Of a stretch of 43,132 nt of DNA, positions 1 through 8,298 are shown piece after piece. The position numbers and the translations under genes are program-made. The stretch comes from Clostridium aciditolerans. GTDB lineage: Bacteria; Bacillota; Clostridia; Clostridiales; Clostridiaceae. A model generated the notes under the pieces. The model did no database searches, had not been told where the DNA came from, and was given only the letters and a program-made list of their open reading frames with translations. Location: positions 1 through 43,132 of the forward strand of contig NZ_JAEEGB010000044.1 of assembly GCF_016316925.1 (NCBI RefSeq), read 5' to 3'. Every line of letters starts with the position of its first letter. The first letter of the stretch is position 1.

Positions 1-269
1 GCTCCGTTGAATTGTACTCTGAATCCACGGTTAACTTGTACGTTTCCGTTGTCGTCTGTCCATGGAACTTTGAACATGATTTGTCTTTCTGGTTCACAGA
101 ATCTTTCTAAAAGGTTTTCATCGATGTACTCAGGATGTTTTTCAAGTACTGGTCCTAGAGAACCTAAAACTTCTTCAATTGTTTGTAGGAATTCTGGTTC
201 ACTACCATTTCTTTTCTTAACGTTTTCAATAACTCCATTAATGTAAGCTGTTACTCTTTCTTTTGTCAT
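1..269 (-). CDS. gdhA: NADP-type glutamate dehydrogenase, N-terminal part (cut by window edge)
   Basis: Glutamate dehydrogenase interconverts 2-oxoglutarate plus ammonia and glutamate in the cytoplasm. Only the first 89 codons are in the window; the gene runs off the left edge. The visible part is the typical N-terminal helical region of the hexameric enzyme: it begins MTKERVTAYINGVIENV, then has the family signature around EVLGSLGPVLEKHPEY, and near residues 66-89 KVPWTDDNGNVQVNRGFRVQ, which leads into the substrate domain. The ATG at 267-269 is preceded by a GGGGG tract on the minus strand as a modest ribosome binding site. It is divergent from an Lrp-type regulator, with about 450 bp between them. 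Identity is secure; cofactor preference is inferred from overall similarity to the clostridial enzyme. Confidence 0.93.
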   Translation of the reverse strand, partial: MTKERVTAYINGVIENVKKRNGSEPEFLQTIEEVLGSLGPVLEKHPEYIDENLLERFCEPERQIMFKVPWTDDNGNVQVNRGFRVQFNG

Positions 270-722
270 TTTATGATACCCCCAGACAAATTAATTTAAA
301 TTTTATTTAAAAATATCATTGGTTAATCGCTTACATTCATAATACTATAATTATTAGAAATTTTAAACTTATTTGTCTAAATTCAATAATAATTAATGCA
401 TAAATAAATTTATCCTTAAATTTATTGGTGCAAACAATGGACAAACATAGTTTGATTTAAAAAATTAAGGCTGTTTTAACAAAGTCTTAAAATTTTAAAT
501 GAATAATGCAAAAAATGTTAAAAAAATAACAAATGAAATCGTTATAATACCTTAAATTTTGTAGACTTTTAGTGGCGTTTAATTGTATAATATTAATCGA
601 TTTAAGATAATATTATAAAATTCATTAAAAATTATGTATTTTAATTATTATTATTTTAATATTTAAATATATATACTATAATCAGAACGAATAATTAATT
701 GTTCAACTAGAGAGGTGTGTCC
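270..722. promoter_or_regulatory. gdhA-lrp divergent intergenic region
   Basis: About 450 bp of very AT-rich DNA separates gdhA (minus) from the lrp-like gene (plus). For the plus strand a perfect TATAAT lies at 677-682, about 40 bp before the lrp start; no good -35 is seen at 17 bp upstream. The ribosome binding site of lrp is AGAGAGGTG just before the start. I see no reading frame, riboswitch or strong hairpin in this stretch. Its length and the nature of the neighbours make it a plausible place for Lrp-type binding, but I cannot define an operator. Confidence 0.5.
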
Positions 723-1181
723 ATGGATAGTTTAGATGTGAAAATATTAAAGTTATTGGAAAATAACGCAAGAGTTACAGCTTCAGAAATCAGCAGTAAA
801 ATTAATTTATCTATACCAGCGGTAAGTGATAGGTTAAAAAAGCTTGATGCATCTGGTGTAATAGAAAAGTATACTGTAATTATTAATGCTAAAAAATTAA
901 ATAGAAATCTTACAGTAATTATGTTTATTAGTTTAGAATCACCTAAATACACTAACAAGTTTTTAGAAGCAGTTCAGAGAGAAGAAGAGATTTTAGAGTG
1001 TCATTATCTTGCAGGAGATTATGATTATGCGTTAAAAATCATTACAGAAAACACTGAAACTCTTGAAAAACTTCTTAATAAAATAAAAGGCTTAAATGGA
1101 ATTAGCAAAACAAAGACCACAGTTTCTTTATCTACAATTAAAAATAATTATTCTGTAATGCCATCGGAAGAGGACTATTAA
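723..1181 (+). CDS. Lrp/AsnC family transcriptional regulator
   Basis: The protein of 152 residues has the standard Lrp/AsnC layout: an N-terminal winged HTH (about residues 1-50, with LDVKILKLLENNARVTASEI and a recognition helix around SIPAVSDRLKKL) and a C-terminal RAM ligand-binding domain (about 62-140). Such proteins sense amino acids and regulate amino-acid metabolism. I prefer the ATG at 723 over the GTG at 717 because the ribosome binding site AGAGAGGTG overlaps the GTG. The aminotransferase follows after 80 bp without a terminator, so the two probably share a transcript. Divergent gdhA is a candidate target. Ligand and targets are inference. Confidence 0.9.
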   Translation: MDSLDVKILKLLENNARVTASEISSKINLSIPAVSDRLKKLDASGVIEKYTVIINAKKLNRNLTVIMFISLESPKYTNKFLEAVQREEEILECHYLAGDYDYALKIITENTETLEKLLNKIKGLNGISKTKTTVSLSTIKNNYSVMPSEEDY

Positions 1182-1261
1182 AAGAATATTTGTTTAAGGA
1201 TTCCAAGTTTTTAATATTTAGTAAGGTTTATAAATACTATGATGAAAAGGTGGGATTATTA

Positions 1262-2455
1262 ATGAAATTTTCTAAAAGAATATTAGATATGCAATTTTCT
1301 CCAATACGCAAACTTGCACCTTATGCAGAAATTGCGAAAGAAAAGGGAGTTGAGGTATATCATTTAAATATTGGACAACCAGATATAGTAACTCCAGATT
1401 GTTTCTTTAATGCTGTTAAAGAGTATGAGGAGAGGGTACTTAAGTATTCAGGTTCTCAAGGAATTGATAAATTAATTGAAAGCTTCATTAAATATTATAA
1501 AGGTTGGGGCATTGATTTTGAAAAGAAGGAGATACTAATTACAAATGGCGGCAGTGAAGCAATTATGTTTACCTTGATGGCAATTTGCGATGCTGGTGAT
1601 GAAGTAATTATACCTGAACCTTTCTATACAAATTATAGTGGTTTTTCAGATGTAGCTGGTGTTAAAGTGGTTTCTTTTATGACAAAAGCAGAGAATGGAT
1701 TTCATTTACCATCTAAGGATGAAATTGTTAGCAAAATAACAAATAAAACAAGAGGAATAATTGTTTCTAATCCTGGAAATCCAACAGGTGTTGTATATAC
1801 ATATGAAGAAATACGAATGCTAGCGGATATAGCAAAAGAGTATAATATTTATATAATTGCTGATGAAGTGTATAGAGAATTTGTTTATGATGGTTTAAAA
1901 TATACATCTGCATTAACTATGACAGATGTTTTAGATAGAGTAATTTTAATTGATAGTATTTCAAAACGTTATAGTGCATGTGGAGCAAGAATTGGACTTG
2001 TTGCGTCCAAAAATAAGGATTTAATCAACCAGATATTAAAGTTATGTCAATCTAGACTCTGTGTACCTACTTTAGAGCAAATTGCAGCAGCAAATCTAAT
2101 AAATACTCCAGAAAGTTATTTTTATGGAGTAAAGGCTGAGTATGAAAACAGGCGTAATATCCTTTATAATGCACTATACAAAATTCCAGGAATTATATGT
2201 GACAAGCCAACTGGTGCATTTTATATAGTTGCAAAACTTCCAGTTAAGGATGCAGAGGACTTTGCTAAATGGATGCTTACAGATTTCTCTTACAATAATA
2301 AAACCGTCATGTTTGCTCCAGCTGAAGGTTTTTATGCTACACCAGGTTTAGGGAAAGATGAAGTTCGTTTCTCATACTGCATTAATTCAGATGAGTTAGA
2401 GGATGCAATAGATATCTTTGAAAGAGGATTAATACAGTATTTGAATATGCAGTAA
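1262..2455 (+). CDS. PLP-dependent aminotransferase, class I/II (aspartate aminotransferase-like)
   Basis: This cytoplasmic fold-type I aminotransferase of 397 residues transfers amino groups between an amino acid and a 2-oxo acid. The Schiff-base lysine lies in SISKRYSACGARIGL at about residue 235; NPGNPTGVVY (about 170-179) and the ADEVYREFVY segment (about 200-210) with the PLP-contacting Asp are also present. An upstream in-frame ATG at 1190 exists, but AAAAGGTGGGA sits correctly before the ATG at 1262, and family members begin near here (MKFSKRILDMQFSPIRKL). It follows the lrp-like gene and is closed by the hairpin at 2497-2536. Exact substrate (aspartate, alanine or other) cannot be read from the sequence. 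Confidence 0.9.
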   Translation: MKFSKRILDMQFSPIRKLAPYAEIAKEKGVEVYHLNIGQPDIVTPDCFFNAVKEYEERVLKYSGSQGIDKLIESFIKYYKGWGIDFEKKEILITNGGSEAIMFTLMAICDAGDEVIIPEPFYTNYSGFSDVAGVKVVSFMTKAENGFHLPSKDEIVSKITNKTRGIIVSNPGNPTGVVYTYEEIRMLADIAKEYNIYIIADEVYREFVYDGLKYTSALTMTDVLDRVILIDSISKRYSACGARIGLVASKNKDLINQILKLCQSRLCVPTLEQIAAANLINTPESYFYGVKAEYENRRNILYNALYKIPGIICDKPTGAFYIVAKLPVKDAEDFAKWMLTDFSYNNKTVMFAPAEGFYATPGLGKDEVRFSYCINSDELEDAIDIFERGLIQYLNMQ

Positions 2456-2496
2456 TACTTTTAAAGTTTAATATAGGTATATGAAACTCCTTAAAT

Positions 2497-2536
2497 AAAA
2501 TGACTGTTACGAATCCATTCGTAACAGTCATTTTTT
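2497..2536. terminator. Bidirectional intrinsic terminator
   Basis: A perfect stem AAATGACTGTTACGAAT / ATTCGTAACAGTCATTT with a 2-nt centre is flanked by A-rich sequence on the left and a T run on the right. It ends the aminotransferase transcript on plus and the riboswitch-controlled gene on minus. Confidence 0.9.
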
Positions 2537-2559
2537 ATATAGGATTAAAGTCAAAAAGT

Positions 2560-3120
2560 TTAAAGCATACCATAATCAAGAACATATAAGTTGTTATTTT
2601 CATCGTAACCAAAGGAATTTACTTTACAATACTCATTTTGCAATTCAGGGACTTCCGTTACTAATAATTTTTTAAATTTCTCTAACACCGAAAAAAACTT
2701 CTCTTCATTTGCAAATTTTTTTCCTTTTTTAATATAACTATATATTGTCTCATCAGATTCAGTCCCAGTTTCTATAGGATTTAAGAGTTTATGAACTGTC
2801 AAATATAAAAACTTACTTTCATATATTGCATATACTGGGCATAATATTTCTTTAAACTTTTCAAGACGTTCATCTTCTGAAGTATATATTTTAAATTCAT
2901 TAATGCATTGATCAGCTCCTACAGGTAAGGAAAAGCCTGTGGCATCTGATGAAGCCTTAATTATAAAATTATCTAATCGATATACGCAACGCATAGATCG
3001 TGCTATTATATTCTTTCTACTTAACTGTTTTAGTAAACTTCCCGCCATTCTCTTGTTTTGACCTAACTTCATACCATACTGATTTAAAAATTTTTCAACT
3101 TCATATAATTCCCTATCCAT
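2560..3120 (-). CDS. Small protein with kinase-fold landmarks, function unknown, downstream of a glycine riboswitch
   Basis: I do not recognise this 186-residue soluble protein. It has no signal peptide or membrane segment. By eye it carries landmarks of a minimal protein-kinase or aminoglycoside-kinase fold: VYRLDNFIIKAS with a beta-strand Lys (K55), an acidic residue in the next helix region (E75), and near the C-terminus VNSFGYDENNNLYVLDYGML, where N168 and D182 are 14 residues apart, much like the catalytic-loop Asn and the DFG Asp of kinases. The usual HRD aspartate position holds E163, so activity is uncertain. The ATG follows a strong AGGGAGGA. Upstream on the same strand are a promoter, a tandem glycine riboswitch and a terminator, and nothing else lies between, so expression should respond to glycine. 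The kinase-fold idea is inference. Confidence 0.8.
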   Translation of the reverse strand: MDRELYEVEKFLNQYGMKLGQNKRMAGSLLKQLSRKNIIARSMRCVYRLDNFIIKASSDATGFSLPVGADQCINEFKIYTSEDERLEKFKEILCPVYAIYESKFLYLTVHKLLNPIETGTESDETIYSYIKKGKKFANEEKFFSVLEKFKKLLVTEVPELQNEYCKVNSFGYDENNNLYVLDYGML

Positions 3121-3204
3121 AAATCTTCCTCCCTTTACTTTAACATGAATTAAAGTATCAATTTTTATTAATTGGAATCCTTGCCTTCAATTAATTTTTT
3201 GCAT

Positions 3205-3250
3205 AAAAATAAAGGCCATGAAGGCAAGTATAAGCTTACCCCACATGTCC
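3205..3250 (-). terminator. Riboswitch expression-platform terminator
   Basis: Directly after the second glycine aptamer, the minus strand forms an imperfect hairpin from GGACATGTGGGGTAAG to CTTGCCTTCATGGCC, followed by TTTATTTTT. The 5' side starts within the GAGGAC that closes the aptamer, so aptamer folding and hairpin can compete. A close relative of this hairpin occurs at 8190-8233. Confidence 0.75.
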
Positions 3251-3429
3251 TCTGTATTCTTTACCTGAGAGTTTAGATATAGAGATCTATATTTTACACC
3301 TTGGGTTCTGTATTTAAACAGATTTTCAGAGTTTCGTCATATAACGCTACTTTTACCTGAAAGTTTCTGATACAGTTGTGGTGCTATATCATTGCTCCTT
3401 CGGTTAACAAAATGTTATCTCACGCTATA
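3249..3429 (-). ncRNA. Tandem glycine riboswitch (two aptamers)
   Basis: Read on the minus strand, aptamer 1 has P1 TATAGCG / CGTTATA, P2 TAACATTTTGTTA, the conserved ACCGAAGGAGCAA, P3 TGATA / TATCA and AACTTTCAGGTAAAAG. After a short linker (TGACGAAA), aptamer 2 has P1 CTCTG / CAGAG, P2 CTG...CAG, the variant ACCCAAGGTG, P3 ATATAGATCTCTATAT and AAACTCTCAGGTAAAG, ending ACAGAGGAC. This is the gcvT-type glycine riboswitch architecture. Its gene is not gcvT or a glycine transporter but the 186-residue unknown protein, whose start is about 130 bp downstream. Confidence 0.93.
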
Positions 3430-3467
3430 ATCATCCGAGCTATATTTAATTTTAATTCCTTAAATTC

Positions 3468-3496
3468 ATTATACCATTGTATATTGAGAGTTTCAA
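3468..3496 (-). promoter_or_regulatory. Sigma-A-type promoter of the riboswitch transcript
   Basis: On the minus strand, -35 TTGAAA (3491-3496) and -10 TATAAT (3468-3473) are separated by exactly 17 bp. Transcription would start near 3460, some 30 nt before the first aptamer. Confidence 0.8.
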
Positions 3497-3717
3497 TCTA
3501 TGGCATATTAAGAAAATATGAATTAGTATACCATAGGTATCCAAGCCAAGTACTTCTTATTAGAGGTATTTATAGGAGAGGCTTAGTTAAGGCATGTATC
3601 CTAGTTGAATATCTATAAAGAGAGATTAGATCAAAGCTCAGTTTACAAAAAATTCATAATGCTATATAATGGTTATACATCATTATATTTCTATTTTTTT
3701 GAAAAGGGGTGAATAAT

Positions 3718-6700
3718 GTGTTGAAAATGCTTAGACACAAGAAACTGACAGCAAAGTTAATGACACTGTTTATGCTTTTTTCACTTCTAACGCCTGGTGC
3801 GTTTACGAATGTTAAAGCAGAAGCAGCAGCTAAAGCCTTCGACTTAATTGAAATTACTGACTTTCATGGGGCTTTAGAAGATTCTAGTACACCGGCGCTA
3901 CCTGTTGGTGGAGTTCTTGCAAAGAACATAAAAGATATAAAAAATGCAAACCCAAACAGAACTTTGATTATAGGTGGAGGAGACCTTTACCAAGGTTCAC
4001 CGATGTCTAATGTATTATTTGGAGTACCAGTTCAAAAACTTATGAGCAGCATTGGAATGGAAGTAACTGCTCTAGGAAATCATGAATTTGACTGGGGATT
4101 GGACAAGATTATAAACACTACAATGAAGGATGCAAAATACTCAATAATTTGTTCAAATCTTTATGACAAAAATAAAGGTACAAGAGTATTTGATCCATAT
4201 AAAATTATTACTAAGGATGGAGTTAGAATAGCACTTATTGGCGCAATAACTACAGAAACTCCAAGTGCAGTTTTACCTGCTAATGTTGCTAACTACAAAT
4301 TTACAGAACCAGCAGCAGAAATAAATGCTATTGCAAAGGATATAAAAGGTAGTAAAAGAGCTGACGTAATACTGGCTGTTATGCATGAAGGCAGTAATCA
4401 AGACAGTAAAACAGGGCCTGTATTTGATATAGCAGATAAGCTTTCTAATGTAGATGCAGTTATAGGAGGACATTCTCACACTGCTGTACAAGCTACAAGC
4501 AAAACAGGAATACCTGTTGTAATAGCTAAAGCTCAAGGAAAAGGCTTTACAGATTTAAAAATGAATGTAGATTCATCAGGAAAGGTATCTTTTACAAATG
4601 TAGAGTCAAGCTTTATAGCACTTGACAATAATAATTCTAATGGATATAAAGCTGCGAATCCTATTACTGATAGTGAAGCTTTAGCGATAGTAAATGATGC
4701 TAAAAGCCAAGTAGGACCTACTTTTAAAGAAATTATAGGAAATACAAAAACTGATTTAACAAGAATGCAGAATTCTAATCCTTTTGGAGAATCTTATCTT
4801 GGAAACTGGACTTCTGATGTTATAAAAACAAAGGGTCAAGCTGAGGTTGGATTCCAAAACAATGGGGGAATAAGAGTTGACGTACCAGCAGGAGATATAA
4901 CTGTAGGAACAATGTTTTATTTGATGCCTTTTGACAATGAAGTTGTTACAGTTAATATGAATAAAGCCCAGTTGGTTAAAGTATTTGAACAAGCTGTAGC
5001 AGATAAAGGAAAGGGAATTCAATCTTCGGGACTTAAGGTTTCTTATGATATGGCCAAACCAAGCGGCAGTAGAGTAATAAGCCTAACTAGAGAAGATGGG
5101 AAAGCTATATCAGACAGTGAAACAATTAAGGTTGCTACTAATGACTTTTTAGGACAAGGTGGCGATGGTTTCGTAGTATTTAACGAGCCTTCCGTTAAGA
5201 CAACTTTAAATAATACACATATACTTGTTAGGGATGCTTTAATTGAAAATGTAAAAGCTAACAAAGATATAGTTACAAACATGGATGGAAGACTTGTAGG
5301 AAATGGTGATGCAGCTATAACTGTAGTTGGTACATCAGACCTTCATGGAAATATACTACCAATTGATTATAGTAATATGCAACCGGCAAATCAAGGATTA
5401 GCAAAGGTTTCAACTTATGTAAAAGGCATTAGATATGCAAATCCTAATGTAATGCTTGTAGATTCAGGAGACACAATACAGGGAACTCCACTTTCATATT
5501 ACTACGATAAGGTAGACACAACTTCAGAATATCCAATGATGAAAATAATGGGTGCAATGAAATATGATACATGGACTCTTGGAAACCACGAATTCAACTA
5601 TGGTTTAACGGTTTTAAATAGGGTAATTAAAGATGCTCAAAAGGAAAATATAAATGTTTTATCAGCAAACACTTATAAAACTTCAGATGATTCAAATTTT
5701 GTAAAACCATATACTGTTAAAACATTTAAAGTAAATGGAAAAGATATAAAAGTAGGCATATTAGGTCTAACAACTAAATGCATACCTAACTGGGAGAATG
5801 CTTCAAACTATGAAGGTTTAAAATTTAATGACTTAGTAGATGAGGCTAAGAAATGGGTACCAGTATTAAGAGATACAGAAAAAGTCGACGTATTAGTGGC
5901 TACAATTCACAGTGGAGAAGAAAGCGCTAATGATACAATACCAGAGAATCAAATTAAAGCTGTGGCTAGTAGTGTGAATGGAATCGATGCTATAATATGT
6001 GGACATGCACATTCTAATATTGCGAGTGACCTTACTGTTAAAAATCCAAGTGGAAAAGTTGTTCCAATTACAGAGCCTGGCAAGTGGGCTCAAGCTGTTT
6101 CACAGATTGATATAAGTGTAAAAGCAGATGGAACTATAGGAACTGTTACTACAAAAACTGTAAAGATGGATGAAAAAATTGAAGCAGATCAGGATATATT
6201 AAAACTTGCTAAGCCTTATCAGGATGCAACTGTAAAGTATGTAGGAACTGTTATTGGAAGTTCTACAGGAGAATTCCCAGGTACAAATCAAACAACTGAG
6301 CCTACAGCTCTTATGGATTTAATAAACAAAGTGCAAATGGATGGAGCTAAAGCTCAATTATCTATAGCAGCACCTTTAAGCGCAAGTGCATATATACCAA
6401 AAGGAGATGTTACAATTCAAAGCATGATGGGAGTATATGTATTTGAGAACTTCTTATATGGAGTTAAAATGACAGGTGCTCAGCTTAAAAATTGGATGGA
6501 GTATTCTGTTAGATATTATAAGCAGGTATCAAATCCAGGTGATCAAATAGTTAAGGATTCAGTATTAAATATTCCAGACTATAATTTAGATCAATTATAT
6601 GGAGCAACTTATGATATTGACTTAACACAACCAGCATGTACTGTTGATGCAAAAACAGGATTAGTTACATCTGGCAGCAGAATTAAAAACTTGAAAATCA

Positions 6701-7860
6701 ATGGTGTGCCTGTAAAGGATACCGATGTATTCACAGTTGCAATAAACAATTACAGATACAATGGTGGAGGAGGCTTTATGAAAGCCGCAGGGCTAAAGCC
6801 AGGAGATCCTGCTATAACAACCTATGATTCAGCAAAAACACTAGGCGATGATGGACAAGTTAGAAATATGATGATTAAATACATTCAGGATAAAAAGACA
6901 ATTACTCCAGATGTAGCAAACAATTGGAAGATAAGCACTACGCCAATACTTCCATTTACAGTGCAGAGCATTAAAGGTGCAGACAGATATGAAACTGCAG
7001 CAAATGTTTCAAAGAATGGATGGGATAAAGGTTCTGAATATGCCTTTATTGCAAATGGAGAGATATTTGCAGATGCTCTTTGTGCAGCACCACTTGCTAA
7101 AAAATACAATGCTCCAATACTTTTAACTAAGGCTAGTGAGCTTCCAGAAGCTACAAAGGCTGAATTAGAAAGGCTAGGAGTAAAACATGTAATAGTTTTA
7201 GGTGGAGAGTCAGTAGTATCAAAAAATATTGAAAATACTCTTCAAAATTCTTTAAAAGTAAAACCTGATATAAAAAGAATATCAGGATCAGACAGATTCG
7301 AAACTTCTGTAAATATAGCAAAGGAGCTTGGCACAAAAGATAGTGCAGTTATAGCAAATGGATACCAATATGCAGATGCCTTATCAATATCAGCTGTAGC
7401 AGCTGCAAAGGGAATACCAGTGCTTTTGACAGATAGAAATAAGCTTCCTGAAAGTGTAAATTCATATCTAGCTAAGAATAAGCCAGCTAATTCATATATA
7501 ATTGGATTAGAAGGTTCTATAGACAAAGATGTTAAAGCCGTTGTAGATGCATCAGCATCAACTTCATCTATAAGATTAGGCGGAAATGATAGATATGAGA
7601 CTAATATAAATATATTAAAACAATTTGAAAAAGACATTAACTTTAATAAAGTATATGTTGCTTTAGGAGATGGTCCTAAGGGAGATGAATTTGCAGATGC
7701 TCTAGCTGGTGCAGCACTAGCAGCAGAGGGCAGTTCTCCAGTAGTTCTAACTTATAAATCTGTTCCAAAGACTTCAGTAGATTACATGAAGAATAAACTT
7801 AACTCAAATAGTATTGTAATATTAATAGGAGGTCAGGCTGTTATACCAGCAGGCTTCTAA
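3718..7860 (+). CDS. Secreted double-headed 5'-nucleotidase / 2',3'-cyclic nucleotidase with cell-wall-binding repeats
   Basis: A protein of about 1380 residues. A signal peptide (KKLTAKLMTLFMLFSLLTPG, cut near KAEAAA) is followed by two full nucleotidase units. Unit 1 (about 40-525): metallophosphatase with ITDFHG, GGGDLYQGSP, LGNHEFDWG, GGHSH, then a 5'-nucleotidase C domain with FQNNGGIRVD. Unit 2 (about 535-1060): TSDLHGN, DSGDTIQGTP, LGNHEFNYG, CGHAHS, and a CpdB-like C domain with DYNLDQLYGATYDIDL. The last 300 residues hold three cell-wall-binding type 2 repeats, each with an RYET/RFET start and an ADAL motif. It should dephosphorylate extracellular nucleotides at the wall, like Bacillus YfkN. 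GTG at 3718 is chosen because AAAAGGGG lies just before it. Substrate split between the units is inferred. Confidence 0.92.
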   Translation: MLKMLRHKKLTAKLMTLFMLFSLLTPGAFTNVKAEAAAKAFDLIEITDFHGALEDSSTPALPVGGVLAKNIKDIKNANPNRTLIIGGGDLYQGSPMSNVLFGVPVQKLMSSIGMEVTALGNHEFDWGLDKIINTTMKDAKYSIICSNLYDKNKGTRVFDPYKIITKDGVRIALIGAITTETPSAVLPANVANYKFTEPAAEINAIAKDIKGSKRADVILAVMHEGSNQDSKTGPVFDIADKLSNVDAVIGGHSHTAVQATSKTGIPVVIAKAQGKGFTDLKMNVDSSGKVSFTNVESSFIALDNNNSNGYKAANPITDSEALAIVNDAKSQVGPTFKEIIGNTKTDLTRMQNSNPFGESYLGNWTSDVIKTKGQAEVGFQNNGGIRVDVPAGDITVGTMFYLMPFDNEVVTVNMNKAQLVKVFEQAVADKGKGIQSSGLKVSYDMAKPSGSRVISLTREDGKAISDSETIKVATNDFLGQGGDGFVVFNEPSVKTTLNNTHILVRDALIENVKANKDIVTNMDGRLVGNGDAAITVVGTSDLHGNILPIDYSNMQPANQGLAKVSTYVKGIRYANPNVMLVDSGDTIQGTPLSYYYDKVDTTSEYPMMKIMGAMKYDTWTLGNHEFNYGLTVLNRVIKDAQKENINVLSANTYKTSDDSNFVKPYTVKTFKVNGKDIKVGILGLTTKCIPNWENASNYEGLKFNDLVDEAKKWVPVLRDTEKVDVLVATIHSGEESANDTIPENQIKAVASSVNGIDAIICGHAHSNIASDLTVKNPSGKVVPITEPGKWAQAVSQIDISVKADGTIGTVTTKTVKMDEKIEADQDILKLAKPYQDATVKYVGTVIGSSTGEFPGTNQTTEPTALMDLINKVQMDGAKAQLSIAAPLSASAYIPKGDVTIQSMMGVYVFENFLYGVKMTGAQLKNWMEYSVRYYKQVSNPGDQIVKDSVLNIPDYNLDQLYGATYDIDLTQPACTVDAKTGLVTSGSRIKNLKINGVPVKDTDVFTVAINNYRYNGGGGFMKAAGLKPGDPAITTYDSAKTLGDDGQVRNMMIKYIQDKKTITPDVANNWKISTTPILPFTVQSIKGADRYETAANVSKNGWDKGSEYAFIANGEIFADALCAAPLAKKYNAPILLTKASELPEATKAELERLGVKHVIVLGGESVVSKNIENTLQNSLKVKPDIKRISGSDRFETSVNIAKELGTKDSAVIANGYQYADALSISAVAAAKGIPVLLTDRNKLPESVNSYLAKNKPANSYIIGLEGSIDKDVKAVVDASASTSSIRLGGNDRYETNINILKQFEKDINFNKVYVALGDGPKGDEFADALAGAALAAEGSSPVVLTYKSVPKTSVDYMKNKLNSNSIVILIGGQAVIPAGF

Positions 7861-7871
7861 ATCTATTAATC

Positions 7872-7916
7872 ATAGACCATACTGCATTTAAATTAGCAGT
7901 ATGGTCTATTTTTCTT
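7872..7916 (+). terminator. Intrinsic terminator of the nucleotidase gene
   Basis: A perfect 14-bp stem ATAGACCATACTGC / GCAGTATGGTCTAT with a 10-nt loop is followed by TTTTTCTTTT, 12 bp after the stop codon. Confidence 0.93.
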
Positions 7917-7921
7917 TTGCA

Positions 7922-8184
7922 TATAGGATTACAAGTCCGAAAATTGGCTTACACCCCGGGCTATGTTTCCAAGCTTCAGTCCGTTAAAAACTTTTAGTCA
8001 GTCTAAAGCTTATGTTTTAGACGACCTAAGAACTTAGATAAACTCGCTCTGCTCAGACAGTATCTAAGATTCTAAGGTTGTCTTAAAACACTTCACTAAG
8101 ACTGACACAAAGTTTTTAAATCTACCTTCAGCTTTGGAAACATAGCCCTTTGTGTAAGCCAATTTTCCAGTTTGAAATCCTATA
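7922..8184. repeat. 263-bp long inverted repeat (imperfect giant palindrome)
   Basis: Two arms of about 120 bp match with roughly 80 percent identity by eye. Both begin TATAGGATT and share AAAATTGGCTTACAC, GGGCTATGTTTCCAA, TTAAAAACTTT, GTCAGTCT and CTTAGATA. They are separated by a 20-nt centre, AACTCGCTCTGCTCAGACAG. There is no ORF. A single-stranded copy would form a long hairpin. Sequences like one end or one half occur again at 34813-34885, 20876-20911, 19844-19874 and, inverted, at 36311-36347. It resembles a non-autonomous palindromic element; I see no target-site duplication. Confidence 0.85.
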
Positions 8185-8189
8185 AAAGC

Positions 8190-8233
8190 AAAAGGACATG
8201 AAAGTAAGTTTAAGCTTACTTAGCATGTCCTTA
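8190..8233 (-). terminator. Hairpin terminator of the small ORF; related to the riboswitch terminator
   Basis: On the minus strand, AAGGACATG...AGTAAGC pairs with CTTACT...CATGTCCTT and is followed by TTGCTTTTAT. It lies 65 bp after the stop of the 60-residue ORF at 8299-8481. It shares GGACATG, GTAAGCTTA.ACTT and TTCATG.CCTTT with the terminator at 3205-3250. Confidence 0.7.
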
Positions 8234-8298
8234 GCTTTTTTAAATGAAAGTTGAAATATATTATGGTTGAGATGATACATATCTTAGACTTTAATAAT

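Noticed and set aside
3376-3618. An 80-codon plus-strand frame
   Set aside because: It lies antisense to the glycine riboswitch and its promoter, has no ribosome binding site and an atypical composition.
7242-7637. A 131-codon minus-strand frame
   Set aside because: It is fully antisense to the wall-binding repeats of the nucleotidase, which have clear family motifs.
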